29,369 bases of DNA from JACVRU01 sp040902725. GTDB lineage: Bacteria; Actinomycetota; Thermoleophilia; Gaiellales; Gaiellaceae. Positions within the stretch are counted from its first letter, which is position 1, and each line of letters opens with the position of its first letter. Under the pieces are notes generated by a model. It was not told the origin of the DNA. It worked only from the letters and a program-made list of their open reading frames with translations, and did no database searches. Where the stretch lies: contig JBBDWU010000030.1 in NCBI GenBank assembly GCA_040902725.1, forward strand, positions 1-29,369. The letters run 5' to 3'. A program made the position numbers and the translations under genes. Positions 1 through 6,657 of the stretch are shown piece after piece.

Positions 1-551
1 ACGAGGTGATCACCGGCTTCCGCGTCGCGCGCGGCGGCGCGCAGGAGCGCTACGGCGTCCGACCCGATCTGACCGTGCTCGGGAAGATCGTCGGCGGCGG
101 CCTGCCGCTGGCCGCCTTCGGCGGCCGCGCCGACGTGATGGACCGGCTCGCCCCCGCCGGCGACGTCTACCAGGCCGGGACGCTCTCCGGGAACCCTCTC
201 GCCACCGCGGCGGGCCTCTCCGTGTTGCGGAGGCTGCGCGACGGTGGGGTGTACGAGCGGCTCGAAGAGCTGGGCGCGCGGCTCGAGGCCGGCCTCGCCC
301 CGTATGGGCGCGTGCAGCGCGTGGGCGCGATGCTGACGCTCTTCTGCCGCGACGCGCCCGTCCGCGACTTCGAGCAGGCCTCCGAGTCGGACACCGGCCG
401 CTACGGCGAGCTCTTCCGCCATCTGCTCTCCCGCGGCGTCTACGTCGCGCCCTCCCAGTTCGAGGCGATGTTCGTGTCGGTCGCCCACCGCGAGGAGGAG
501 GTGGACTTCACTGTCGACGCTGTCGGCGAGCTTCTGGGAGACGATCGCTGA
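1..551 (+). CDS. hemL: Glutamate-1-semialdehyde 2,1-aminomutase, C-terminal part (5' end outside window)
   Basis: This PLP enzyme converts glutamate-1-semialdehyde to 5-aminolevulinate, the first dedicated tetrapyrrole precursor, in the cytosol. The reading frame is open from the window edge and begins inside the family motif DEVITGFR. The motif GKIVGGGLPLAAFGG follows, with the PLP-binding lysine codon at 84-86, then the typical YQAGTLSGNPLA. The visible 182 codons correspond to roughly the last 40% of a normal HemL. The C-terminus ends normally (AHREEEVDFTVDAV..., stop 549-551). It overlaps the next gene by about 41 nt, which suggests translational coupling. Identification is by motif recognition. 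Other class III aminotransferases share the fold, but the GGGLP and AGTLSGNP blocks are characteristic of HemL. Confidence 0.93.
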   Translation, partial: EVITGFRVARGGAQERYGVRPDLTVLGKIVGGGLPLAAFGGRADVMDRLAPAGDVYQAGTLSGNPLATAAGLSVLRRLRDGGVYERLEELGARLEAGLAPYGRVQRVGAMLTLFCRDAPVRDFEQASESDTGRYGELFRHLLSRGVYVAPSQFEAMFVSVAHREEEVDFTVDAVGELLGDDR

Positions 552-1038
552 GGAGGCGGCGGGCGAGAGCGCCATCTGGCGGGACGCGCTGCGGCCCGAC
601 GGCGCGCGCGAGCTCGAGCCGGTCTTCTCGCAGCTCGCCGAGCAGCGGTACGCGCTCGGGCTGGAGACGATCTACGAGGGCTACCTCGCCCACTACGGGC
701 GGCCGCGGCTCTTCGAGCCGGCCGACCGGGACACCGCCCTGCTGCTCGGCGACTACCTCTACGCCCACGGGCTCGTCCGGATCGCCTCGCTCGGCAACCC
801 GGTCGCCGTGCTCGACTTGGCGGAGCTGATCTCCGTCTGCGCGCGCATGCGGGGGGAGGGCGCGCCCGGGGACGGAATCGTGTGGGCGGCGACCGCCGCT
901 CACGTCGGCACCGGCGCGCTCGAGGAGCCCCGCGCGACGCTGCGGGACGACGGCGACCTGGGACCGCTCGAGGCGCTCGTGGTGGACGCCGAGAGCGCCC
1001 TCGCCGCCCACGCCGAGCGGGTAAGTTACGCGCGATGA
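511..1038 (+). CDS. Unrecognised protein, probable CTG start
   Basis: This frame carries a convincing protein of about 175 aa, but I do not recognise the family. It has regular amphipathic helices (for example QLAEQRYALGLETIYEGYL and LLLGDYLYAHGLVRIA) and an acidic, helical C-terminus. No ATG, GTG or TTG lies between the upstream in-frame stop (near 334) and 808, and a GTG start at 808 would discard the best protein-like part. A CTG at 511 sits about 8 nt after a strong GGAGGAGG-type ribosome site (493-502), so I place the start there; a second CTG lies at 520. The stop overlaps the next gene as ATGA (1035-1038). The segment GDYLYAHGL recalls GDYLFARAF of the polyprenyl synthase at 7334-8245, but the Asp-rich motifs are absent, so no enzyme function is claimed. 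Confidence 0.62.
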   Translation: MSTLSASFWETIAEEAAGESAIWRDALRPDGARELEPVFSQLAEQRYALGLETIYEGYLAHYGRPRLFEPADRDTALLLGDYLYAHGLVRIASLGNPVAVLDLAELISVCARMRGEGAPGDGIVWAATAAHVGTGALEEPRATLRDDGDLGPLEALVVDAESALAAHAERVSYAR

Positions 1039-1187
1039 CCGGCTTCCTCCCGCTCGCGCAGTCCACGGCCGAGGAAGGCCTCCACGTCATCCTCGGGATG
1101 CTGATCACGGGGCTGATCTTCGCGGCCATCGTGATCGTCGGTGAGTGGGTGCACTACGTGCGCCACTTCCGCGGCCGCCGCTACTAG
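1035..1187 (+). CDS. Small single-span membrane protein
   Basis: This is a 50-aa protein with no recognised family. A short N-terminus (MTGFLPLAQSTAEEG) is followed by one strongly hydrophobic stretch, HVILGMLITGLIFAAIVIVG (about residues 17-36), and a basic tail ending RHFRGRRY. This is a typical single transmembrane span with the positively charged end inside. The ATG overlaps the stop of the upstream gene (ATGA), so it is very probably translated with that gene and hemL. The role is unknown. Its length and topology resemble small accessory subunits of membrane complexes, but nothing in the sequence shows that. Confidence 0.65.
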   Translation: MTGFLPLAQSTAEEGLHVILGMLITGLIFAAIVIVGEWVHYVRHFRGRRY

Positions 1188-1218
1188 GAGGGTCTAGCGA
1201 TTCGACTAGCGAACGGCG

Positions 1219-1224
1219 TAGAGT
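1219..1224 (+). promoter_or_regulatory. Putative -10 element (TAGAGT) for a leaderless small ORF
   Basis: TAGAGT lies exactly 6 nt before the ATG at 1231. The same geometry (TANNNT, 6 nt, start codon) is found before the genes starting at 11114, 14812, 16898, 19910 and 24903. Transcription would begin at or next to the ATG, giving a leaderless mRNA. No good -35 hexamer is visible at 16-18 nt. Confidence 0.4.
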
Positions 1225-1230
1225 CGTTCC

Positions 1231-1287
1231 ATGGGCAACCTCATAGCAATGATCCGTAGGTGGTTAAGGATCGGGAAGAAGGCTTAA
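1231..1287 (+). CDS. Putative 18-aa leaderless basic peptide
   Basis: The ORF reads MGNLIAMIRRWLRIGKKA and stops with TAA at 1285-1287. It is an amphipathic, strongly basic helix (five of the last ten residues are R or K). No Shine-Dalgarno is present. The -10-like TAGAGT six nucleotides upstream fits leaderless translation and matches the pattern elsewhere in the window. The 3' half of the ORF is also one arm and the loop of a hairpin (1259-1292). It could be a small membrane-associated peptide, a leader ORF or chance; a lone 18-codon ORF cannot be proven from one sequence. Confidence 0.35.
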   Translation: MGNLIAMIRRWLRIGKKA

Positions 1288-1292
1288 CCGCC
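1259..1292 (+). terminator. Hairpin, 10-bp stem, terminator-like or regulatory
   Basis: GGTGGTTAAG (1259-1268) pairs with CTTAACCGCC (1283-1292), ten pairs including one G-T, around a 14-nt loop. No T tract follows. It overlaps the end of the 18-codon ORF, so it may be a 3' stability or termination element of that transcript. Confidence 0.35.
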
Positions 1293-1546
1293 TCTGCGTA
1301 CCAGAAGGCGTAGGATGTTCTAACTGGCCCCGTGGCCAGAACCCCGGCCGAAGCCCCCAACTCGCCGACAGCGCTCCCAGAGCGCACGAGGCGCAGGACT
1401 TAGGCAAACAGAGTTCGGTTGCGGGGCCAGTCTCGCAGAGCGGTTGCGTCACAGTCGGGCCGCGCACAATGCAAGACCTGACCCCAGGACGCACTATTGC
1501 TGCATAGGGTCTCGCCGACGCTCGTAGACTGAGCCCGAGGCAGCTG
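1288..1546. other. Gene-poor intergenic stretch
   Basis: No convincing protein is seen on either strand. Base use is less coding-like than in the neighbours, with no steady GC-rich third position. It contains a 6-bp hairpin CTGGCC/GGCCAG (1324-1340), the motif CAATGCAAGACCTGACCCC (1467-1485, see separate entry), and a -10-like TAGACT at 1525-1530, 16 nt before the cupin GTG. It may be decayed mobile-element or former coding DNA. Confidence 0.4.
1464..1485. repeat. Possible trace of a REP/IS200-type element end
   Basis: The motif CAATGCAAGACCTGACCCC and its flank resemble, from memory, a sequence (reverse complement GGGGTCAGGTCTTGCATTG) that recurs beside Y1/REP-associated transposase genes in many environmental bacterial genomes. 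No transposase and no second copy is visible in this window, so it would be at most a solitary remnant. Confidence 0.25.
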
Positions 1547-1858
1547 GTGGCCGAGGAGACGCTCTTCCAACGTGGGACGACTCTCGTGCGGCGGTTGTCG
1601 CTCGCGCCGGGTGAGGCCATGCCCTGGCACCGCGACCCCTTTCACCGCGTGACCGTGGTCCTGTCCGGCGATGCCCTCGCGATCGAGTACAGCGACGGTC
1701 ACGAGAGCCGGCGATTCGCGGTCACGCCGGGCCAGGCGGACTGGGACGAGCCGAGCGACCGCGTTCACCGCGCCGTCAACGTCGGCGAGCGGCCGTACGA
1801 GGAGATCGCGGTCTTCTTCCTCGACCGGCCCGGCGCCATCGCGCAACCTCCGGCCTAG
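1547..1858 (+). CDS. Small single-domain cupin protein
   Basis: This 103-aa protein has the cupin pattern: a first-motif-like block PGEAMPWHRDPFHRVTVVLSG (about residues 24-44) with two histidines, and a second block with QADWDEPSDRVHRAVNVG (about 68-85). Small cupins of this kind bind a metal in a beta-barrel and are often enzymes or sensors with diverse substrates, so no specific role can be given. The start is a GTG without a clear ribosome site; TAGACT at 1525-1530 could be its -10 element. Its TAG stop forms the first half of another TAGACT that precedes the UbiD gene by 7 nt, so the two genes may be transcribed separately even though only 10 nt separate them. Confidence 0.8.
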   Translation: MAEETLFQRGTTLVRRLSLAPGEAMPWHRDPFHRVTVVLSGDALAIEYSDGHESRRFAVTPGQADWDEPSDRVHRAVNVGERPYEEIAVFFLDRPGAIAQPPA

Positions 1859-1868
1859 ACTGCCGCGA

Positions 1869-3380
1869 ATGGCTCCCCCGGCTGACCTGCGCGAGTGGAT
1901 CGGGCTCCTCGAGCGCGAGGGCGAGCTCGTCCGCGTCGAGGCCGAGGTCGACCCCGACCTGGAGATCACCGAGATCGTCGACCGCACCGTCAAGGCGGGC
2001 GGCCCGGCGCTGCTCTTCGAGCACCCGAAGGGCTCCGAGCACGCGCTGCTGATCAACCAGTTCGGCACCGAGCGGCGCATGTGCCTGGCGTTCGGCGTCG
2101 AGCGGCTCGACGACGTCGCGAAGAAGCTCGAGGACGTGTTGGAGCTGCAGCCGCCCCAGGGGCTCGCGCAGAAGGTCAAGGGCCTGCGCAAGCTGAAGTC
2201 GATCGCCGACTCGATGCCGAAGGAGGTGCGCGCCGCGGCCTGCCAGGAGGTCGTCCTCACCGGCGACGAGGCGAGCCTCGACCTGCTGCCGATCCAACGC
2301 TGCTGGCCGGGCGACCCGGCGCCCTTCATCACCCTCCCCGCGGTGATCACGGCCGACCCGCGCACCGGCGTGCGCAACGTCGGCATGTACCGCATGCAGA
2401 AGCTCGACGCCCGCTCGACCTACATGCACTGGCAGATCCACAAGGACGGGCGCGCCGACTGGCTCGCCGCCGACGGCCGCCTGCCGGTCGCCGTCGCGCT
2501 CGGTCTCGATCCGGTCACCGCCTACAGCGCGAGCGCCCCGCTCCCCAAGCACATCGACGAGTTCATGCTCGCCGGCTTCCTCAAGGGCGGCCCGGTCGAA
2601 GTCGTGGACTGCAAGACGATCCCGCTCCAGGTGCCCGCCAACGCGGAGATCGTGCTCGAAGGCTGGATCGAGGAGGGCGACATGGGGATCGAGGGGCCGT
2701 TCGGCGACCACACCGGCTACTACTCGCCGCCCGAGCCGTTCCCGGTCTTCCGGCTCTCGGCGCTGACGATGCGGCGCGGCGCGATCTACCCCTCGATCGT
2801 CGTCGGCAGGCCGCCCGCCGAGGACGCGTGGCTCGGCAAGGCGACCGAGCGGATCTTCCTCCCGGCCGTTCGGATGACCGTGCCCGAGATCGTCGACTAC
2901 GACCTCCCGGTGGCGGGCGCCTTCCACAACTGCGTGATCGTCTCGATCCGCAAGGCCTTCCCCGGTCACGCGCGCAAGGTGATGCACGCGATCTGGGGGC
3001 TGGGGATGCTGTCGCTGACGAAGTCGGTGGTCGTCGTCGACGAGTGGGTGGACGTGCACGACTACGAGGAGGTCTTCTTCCGCGTCTGCGCGAACGTCGA
3101 CCCGAAGCGCGACGTCGTGCTCACCGAGGGGCCGCTCGACCACCTCGACCACGCCCCGACGCTCCAGTTCGTGGGCGGCAAGCTGGGCATCGACGCGACC
3201 CACAAGAGCCCGGCCGAGGGCGCCCGCGAGTGGCCCGAGGAGATCGTCATGTCGGACGACGTGAAGGCGCTCGTCGACGCGCGGTGGAGCGAATACGGGA
3301 TCGGTGCGGCCGGTCCCCACTCGGACGGGCGAGATCGCAGCGGCCGCAGGCCGCGCATCTCGCGCGTCACGAAGCGCTGA
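1869..3380 (+). CDS. UbiD-family prenylated-FMN decarboxylase, probably menaquinone pathway
   Basis: UbiD enzymes decarboxylate aromatic or unsaturated acids with prenylated FMN. In organisms using the futalosine route, a UbiD-like protein is thought to remove the carboxylate from (prenylated) 1,4-dihydroxy-6-naphthoate. The 503-aa protein begins ADLREWIGLLEREGELVRV and has the family hallmarks: an LPIQRCWPGDPAPFITLP-like block, MYRMQ followed by HWQIHKD, and EGPFGDHTGYY at residues 275-285. The C-terminal WSEYGI is typical, followed by an extra basic tail of about 20 residues. It starts at an ATG with TAGACT 7 nt upstream, suggesting a leaderless message. The window also has UbiX (which makes the cofactor), UbiE/MenG and mqnE/A/C, which support the menaquinone assignment. 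Substrate is inferred from context. Confidence 0.87.
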   Translation: MAPPADLREWIGLLEREGELVRVEAEVDPDLEITEIVDRTVKAGGPALLFEHPKGSEHALLINQFGTERRMCLAFGVERLDDVAKKLEDVLELQPPQGLAQKVKGLRKLKSIADSMPKEVRAAACQEVVLTGDEASLDLLPIQRCWPGDPAPFITLPAVITADPRTGVRNVGMYRMQKLDARSTYMHWQIHKDGRADWLAADGRLPVAVALGLDPVTAYSASAPLPKHIDEFMLAGFLKGGPVEVVDCKTIPLQVPANAEIVLEGWIEEGDMGIEGPFGDHTGYYSPPEPFPVFRLSALTMRRGAIYPSIVVGRPPAEDAWLGKATERIFLPAVRMTVPEIVDYDLPVAGAFHNCVIVSIRKAFPGHARKVMHAIWGLGMLSLTKSVVVVDEWVDVHDYEEVFFRVCANVDPKRDVVLTEGPLDHLDHAPTLQFVGGKLGIDATHKSPAEGAREWPEEIVMSDDVKALVDARWSEYGIGAAGPHSDGRDRSGRRPRISRVTKR

Positions 3381-3485
3381 TCCTCGCGTTGGAGCGGCTG
3401 CCCGGAGCGCCCGGCGAAGCCGCGCGCGGAGGGCATGGGCGGCGCGGCCGGTCGCGGGCCGGCGGCCAGTCCCCGGGTCCTTCCC

Positions 3486-3514
3486 CCGCGTGGAAAGCTT
3501 CGCTTTCCACGCGG
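3486..3514 (+). terminator. Perfect 13-bp inverted repeat, probable terminator of the UbiD gene
   Basis: CCGCGTGGAAAGC (3486-3498) and GCTTTCCACGCGG (3502-3514) pair perfectly around a 3-nt loop. It lies 105 nt after the UbiD stop and 48 nt before the Rieske start. Only a weak T-rich stretch (ATTTGTT) follows. It most likely ends the UbiD transcript; attenuation of the respiratory operon is an alternative. Confidence 0.6.
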
Positions 3515-3562
3515 CATTTGTTGCGACGTTGACCGGCGCCACTGTGGAAGGATTCAATCCAG

Positions 3563-4477
3563 TTGGTGGAGCCGCACGGTCCTGACCCTCAGCCGCACGC
3601 GCCGCCGCCGAGCCTATGGCCGGTCGGGTTCGCGATCGGCGTCGCGGTCCTCCTGACGGGCGTGATCATCGGCTGGTTCGTGGCCGCGATCGGGGCGGCG
3701 ATCACGCTCGTCTTCGGCTGGCTCTGGGTGCGCGACGTGATGGGCGGCGGCCCCGCTCCGCACGCGGAGGGCGAGCGGCCCCCGCCGAGCGCCCAGCCCG
3801 TGAGCGAGGGCGAGCTCGAGGCCTTCCCCCGTAGCAAGTTCCTCGAGGCCTCCACCCTCGGCCTCGGGGGCTTGATCGGCGGCCTGATCACCGTCCCGGT
3901 CGCCTGGGTCGCGGTCGCTCCGACTTTCCTCGACCAGGACCAGCCGGATGTCGACATCGGGCCGCTCGAGGAGTTCCCCGAGAACGAGTGGCGCGTCGTC
4001 ACCTTCATGGAGGACCCCGACCAGGGCGAGGTCACGAGGCGCACCGTCTTCGTCCGCTACAACGGCGAGCTCGAGGGCCAGCCGAGCCTGACGATCATCT
4101 CCAACCGCTGCGCCCATCTCGGCTGCCCGGTGCAGCCCGCGGGGCCGATCCGGGACGACGAGAGCGTCACCGAGGAAACCTCGAACAGCGTCGTGACCCG
4201 GATTCCGGCGAACCCCGCCGGCGGCTTCGCCTGTCCCTGCCACGGCGGCGCCTACAGCACCGAGGGCAACCGCACCGCGGGCCCGCCCGTGCGCGCGCTC
4301 GACCGCTACGAGTTCGAGCTCCGCGACGGCCGCGTCTTCCTGCTCGCCTCCTACAGCGTCGGGAAGGTCGAGGGCGAGGGCAAGGACGCGGTGCTCACCA
4401 AGTACCGGCTGATGAGCCCCGGCCTGCACGTCGACGGCTTGTCGCAGCTCCTCTACCCGATCGGGCCGCGCCGCTGA
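3563..4477 (+). CDS. qcrA: Rieske iron-sulfur subunit of menaquinol:cytochrome c reductase, with extra N-terminal membrane domain
   Basis: This 304-aa [2Fe-2S] subunit accepts an electron from menaquinol in the bc-type complex. The ligand boxes are CAHLGC (183-188) and CPCHGG (224-229): C183, H185, C224 and H227 bind the cluster, and C188 and C226 form the disulfide. About 38 residues separate H185 from C224, where classical bc/b6f Rieske proteins have about 15, so there is an insertion (roughly 190-220). The N-terminus (SLWPVGFAIGVAVLLTG..., two spans before residue 60) resembles actinobacterial cytochrome oxidase subunit IV-type membrane segments. The usual anchor span follows (about 97-118). 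Start is TTG 3563 or GTG 3566; GGAAGGA at 3546-3552 fits 3563 best. The stop overlaps the next ATG (TGATG). First gene of the 3563-8245 operon. Confidence 0.92.
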   Translation: MVEPHGPDPQPHAPPPSLWPVGFAIGVAVLLTGVIIGWFVAAIGAAITLVFGWLWVRDVMGGGPAPHAEGERPPPSAQPVSEGELEAFPRSKFLEASTLGLGGLIGGLITVPVAWVAVAPTFLDQDQPDVDIGPLEEFPENEWRVVTFMEDPDQGEVTRRTVFVRYNGELEGQPSLTIISNRCAHLGCPVQPAGPIRDDESVTEETSNSVVTRIPANPAGGFACPCHGGAYSTEGNRTAGPPVRALDRYEFELRDGRVFLLASYSVGKVEGEGKDAVLTKYRLMSPGLHVDGLSQLLYPIGPRR

Positions 4478-5259
4478 TGGCGGTCCCGGTCCGCACGAAG
4501 TCCCGCCGCCGGCAGCAGCTGGAGGAGGCGGCGCTCTACCCGCTCGACTGGGTGGAGGAGCGCTCGGGCCTCGTGGGCGGCGTCAAGTACTTCCTCTTCC
4601 GCAAGGTCCCGGGCGACATCAGCTGGGCCCACACGCTCGGCTCGGCGACGCTCACCGCCTTCCTCGTCCAGGCGATCACCGGCGTGATCCTCGCGATGTA
4701 CTACAAGCCGCACCCGGACACGGCCTACGAGTCGATCAAGTACATCACCAACGACGTCACGCTCGGCTGGCTCGTGCGCGGCATGCACCGCTGGGGCGCC
4801 AGCGTCTTCATCATCCTGATGTTCTTCCACATGGCCCGCGTCTTCCTGTACGGGGCCTACAAGTACCCGCGCGAGCTGAACTGGATCGTCGGCGCGCTGA
4901 TCCTGATCCTGGGGATGTTCGAGGGCTTCACGGGCTACTTGCTGCCCTGGGACCAGACCGCGTACTGGGCCACGGTGGTGGCGGTGAACCTGCAGGGGAC
5001 GGGGCCGTTCGTCGGGCCGTTCCTGGTGAACGTCCTCAACGGCGGCGCCGACATCGGCGTCGACACGCTCAGCCGCTTCTACGCGATCCACATGCTGCTG
5101 CTGCCGGCGGCGATCTTCGCGCTGATCGGCCTGCACCTCTGGCTCGTGATCCGCCTCGGCGTCACGTCGCCGCCGTGGTCGAACGAGGCCGCCGGCTCCG
5201 GTGAGCCCGAAGGGCCCCGGCCGGACCGCGAGGGCCTCGTCCGCGGGGACCGGTCGTGA
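4477..5259 (+). CDS. qcrB: Cytochrome b6-like subunit of menaquinol:cytochrome c reductase
   Basis: This 260-aa membrane subunit corresponds to the N-terminal half of cytochrome b (b6 type), carrying both b hemes. The ligands are H104 (MHRWGAS), H118 (FHMARVF), H205 (FYAIHMLLLP) and H220 (GLHLWLVIR). The 14- and 15-residue spacings are those of b6-type proteins. The quinol-site loop (GFTGYLLPWDQTAYWA, 150-165) is intact. The segment aligning with the b6/Bacillus QcrB region CLGGITLTCFLVQ reads TLGSATLTAFLVQ, so the cysteine that tethers an extra heme in those proteins is replaced by Thr53. The start is fixed by the TGATG overlap with the Rieske stop; the end overlaps the next gene as GTGA. 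The N-terminus is basic and cytosolic. Confidence 0.93.
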   Translation: MAVPVRTKSRRRQQLEEAALYPLDWVEERSGLVGGVKYFLFRKVPGDISWAHTLGSATLTAFLVQAITGVILAMYYKPHPDTAYESIKYITNDVTLGWLVRGMHRWGASVFIILMFFHMARVFLYGAYKYPRELNWIVGALILILGMFEGFTGYLLPWDQTAYWATVVAVNLQGTGPFVGPFLVNVLNGGADIGVDTLSRFYAIHMLLLPAAIFALIGLHLWLVIRLGVTSPPWSNEAAGSGEPEGPRPDREGLVRGDRS

Positions 5260-6065
5260 GGAAGAAGAGCCCCCGCGTGCTGGAGCGCGAGGCCAACTTC
5301 AAGCAGTACAAGGAGGACGTCGCGAGCCGCGGCAAGCCCTTCTATCCCTGGGCGATGTTCCACGACACGGTGATGAGCGTCGTGGTCGTCACCGTGATCA
5401 TCGGCCTCGCCTGCGTCTGGTACTTCACCTCGGGCGAGGAGCCGGAGGACGTGGGCTGGCTGGGATCGCGCTACGCCGAGCCGGCCGACCCGGGCACGAT
5501 CACCTTCGTCCCGCGGCCGGACTGGTACTTCTACTTCCTCTTCTACCTGCTCCGGATCTTCAAGTGGCCGGACTCGGTGATCCTGGGAACGGTCGGGATC
5601 CCGACGATCCTGATGATCCTGCTCTTCACGCTGCCGTTCCTCGACCTGCGGCGCGAGCGGCGGCTGATCCGGCGCCCGGTCGCGGTGACCGCCTTCGTCC
5701 TGGTCGTCATCTCGATGGGCGTGCTCACGTACAAGGGCGCGACGGCGGAGGAGGCGAGCGCCGCCGGCGCGGAGGCGATCGACGCGCTGATGGTGGCGCA
5801 GAGCCTGCCCGAGGACGCGCGCCAGGGTCTCCAGCTCTACTTCGAGTCGGGCTGCACGAGCTGCCACACCTACGCGGGCGAGGGCTCCTCGAACCTGGGC
5901 GCGCCCGACCTGACGTCGATCGGTACGCAGGAGGACGCGGCCTATTTCCAGCGCTACGTCGCCAACCCGCGCGAGTTCGGCAACCAGGTGATGCCCGTCT
6001 ACCAGGATCTCGGCGACGAAAACCTCGCGGCGCTGGCGCGCTGGCTCGAAGCCTCGAAGGGCTGA
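5256..6065 (+). CDS. qcrC: Cytochrome b subunit IV fused to cytochrome c
   Basis: This 269-aa fusion completes the b6c-type complex. The N-terminal part is the subunit IV half of cytochrome b, with the quinol-site motif PDWYF (88-92, equivalent to PEWY) and about three membrane spans (near 38-58, 92-125, 140-158). The C-terminal part is a class I cytochrome c with heme motif CTSCH (200-204) and a probable axial Met246 in NQVMPVYQDL, facing the outside of the membrane. This arrangement (Rieske, b6, IV-c) is known from Bacillus and differs from the diheme QcrC of typical actinobacteria. The start is a GTG overlapping the upstream stop. The UbiX gene begins 1 nt after the stop, so the quinone genes are in the same transcription unit. 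Confidence 0.93.
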   Translation: MRKKSPRVLEREANFKQYKEDVASRGKPFYPWAMFHDTVMSVVVVTVIIGLACVWYFTSGEEPEDVGWLGSRYAEPADPGTITFVPRPDWYFYFLFYLLRIFKWPDSVILGTVGIPTILMILLFTLPFLDLRRERRLIRRPVAVTAFVLVVISMGVLTYKGATAEEASAAGAEAIDALMVAQSLPEDARQGLQLYFESGCTSCHTYAGEGSSNLGAPDLTSIGTQEDAAYFQRYVANPREFGNQVMPVYQDLGDENLAALARWLEASKG

Positions 6066-6066
6066 C

Positions 6067-6657
6067 ATGCACGTCTTCCTGGGCATAACGGGCGCTTCCG
6101 GGGCGCCCTATGCGGCGCGGCTGCTCGAGGCGCTGGCGGCGGCCGACTGCGAGGTCGGGGTCTCCGCCTCCTCGGCGGGGATCGAGGTGATCGCCACCGA
6201 GCTCTACGGCGACGCACGGCTCTCCCGCGACGAGACGATGGCCCGCTTCCTCGAGCACGCGCGCGGCGGCTCGGTGACGCTCTACGACCAGCAGGACTGG
6301 CACGCGCCCTACGCGAGCGGCTCGGCGAAGGTCGACGCCTACGTCATCTGCCCCTGCTCGATGGGGACGCTGGGCACGATCGCCTCCGGGACGATGTCGA
6401 ACCTGATTCACCGGGCCGCCTCGGTGGCGCTCAAGGAGGGGCGGAAGCTCGTGCTCGTGCCGCGAGAGACGCCGCTCTCGGAGATCCACCTCGAGAGCAT
6501 GCTGCGCGTCCGGCGCGCGGGCGCCGTCGTCCTCTTCGCCGCGCCCGGCTTCTACCACCAGCCCGAGTCGGTCGACGACCTCGTCGACTTCCTCGTCGCG
6601 CGCTGCCTCGACCACCTCGGCGTCGAGCACGCGCTCTCGCGGCGGTGGGGGAAGTGA
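6067..6657 (+). CDS. ubiX: UbiX-family flavin prenyltransferase
   Basis: This 196-aa cytosolic enzyme joins dimethylallyl phosphate to reduced FMN to make prenylated FMN, the cofactor of UbiD decarboxylases. The sequence shows the N-terminal FMN loop GITGASGAPYA (residues 6-16), the block CPCSMGTLGTIASG beginning at C95, and the LVPRETPLSEIHLESML motif that binds the isoprenyl phosphate. Length is normal for the family. It directly follows the cytochrome genes with a 1-nt gap, and its stop overlaps a GTG start of the methyltransferase gene. The UbiD protein at 1869-3380 is its probable client. In futalosine-pathway organisms the UbiX-like protein acts in menaquinone synthesis. Confidence 0.93.
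   Translation: MHVFLGITGASGAPYAARLLEALAAADCEVGVSASSAGIEVIATELYGDARLSRDETMARFLEHARGGSVTLYDQQDWHAPYASGSAKVDAYVICPCSMGTLGTIASGTMSNLIHRAASVALKEGRKLVLVPRETPLSEIHLESMLRVRRAGAVVLFAAPGFYHQPESVDDLVDFLVARCLDHLGVEHALSRRWGK

Noticed and set aside
508..1011. Minus-strand frames over the hypothetical gene after hemL
   Set aside because: They lack a ribosome site and protein-like pattern. The plus frame has helical, protein-like sequence, coupled ends and a strong ribosome site.
1776..3557. Long open frame on the minus strand opposite the UbiD gene
   Set aside because: It mirrors the UbiD codons (rich in R, D, H, V and low-complexity) and has no family motif. High GC removes stops from the antisense frame.
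3529..3558. TTGACC-18-TTCAAT as a promoter of the Rieske gene
   Set aside because: Its transcript would start after the GGAAGGA ribosome site and about at the start codon, so the two signals exclude each other. The -10 match is only four of six.
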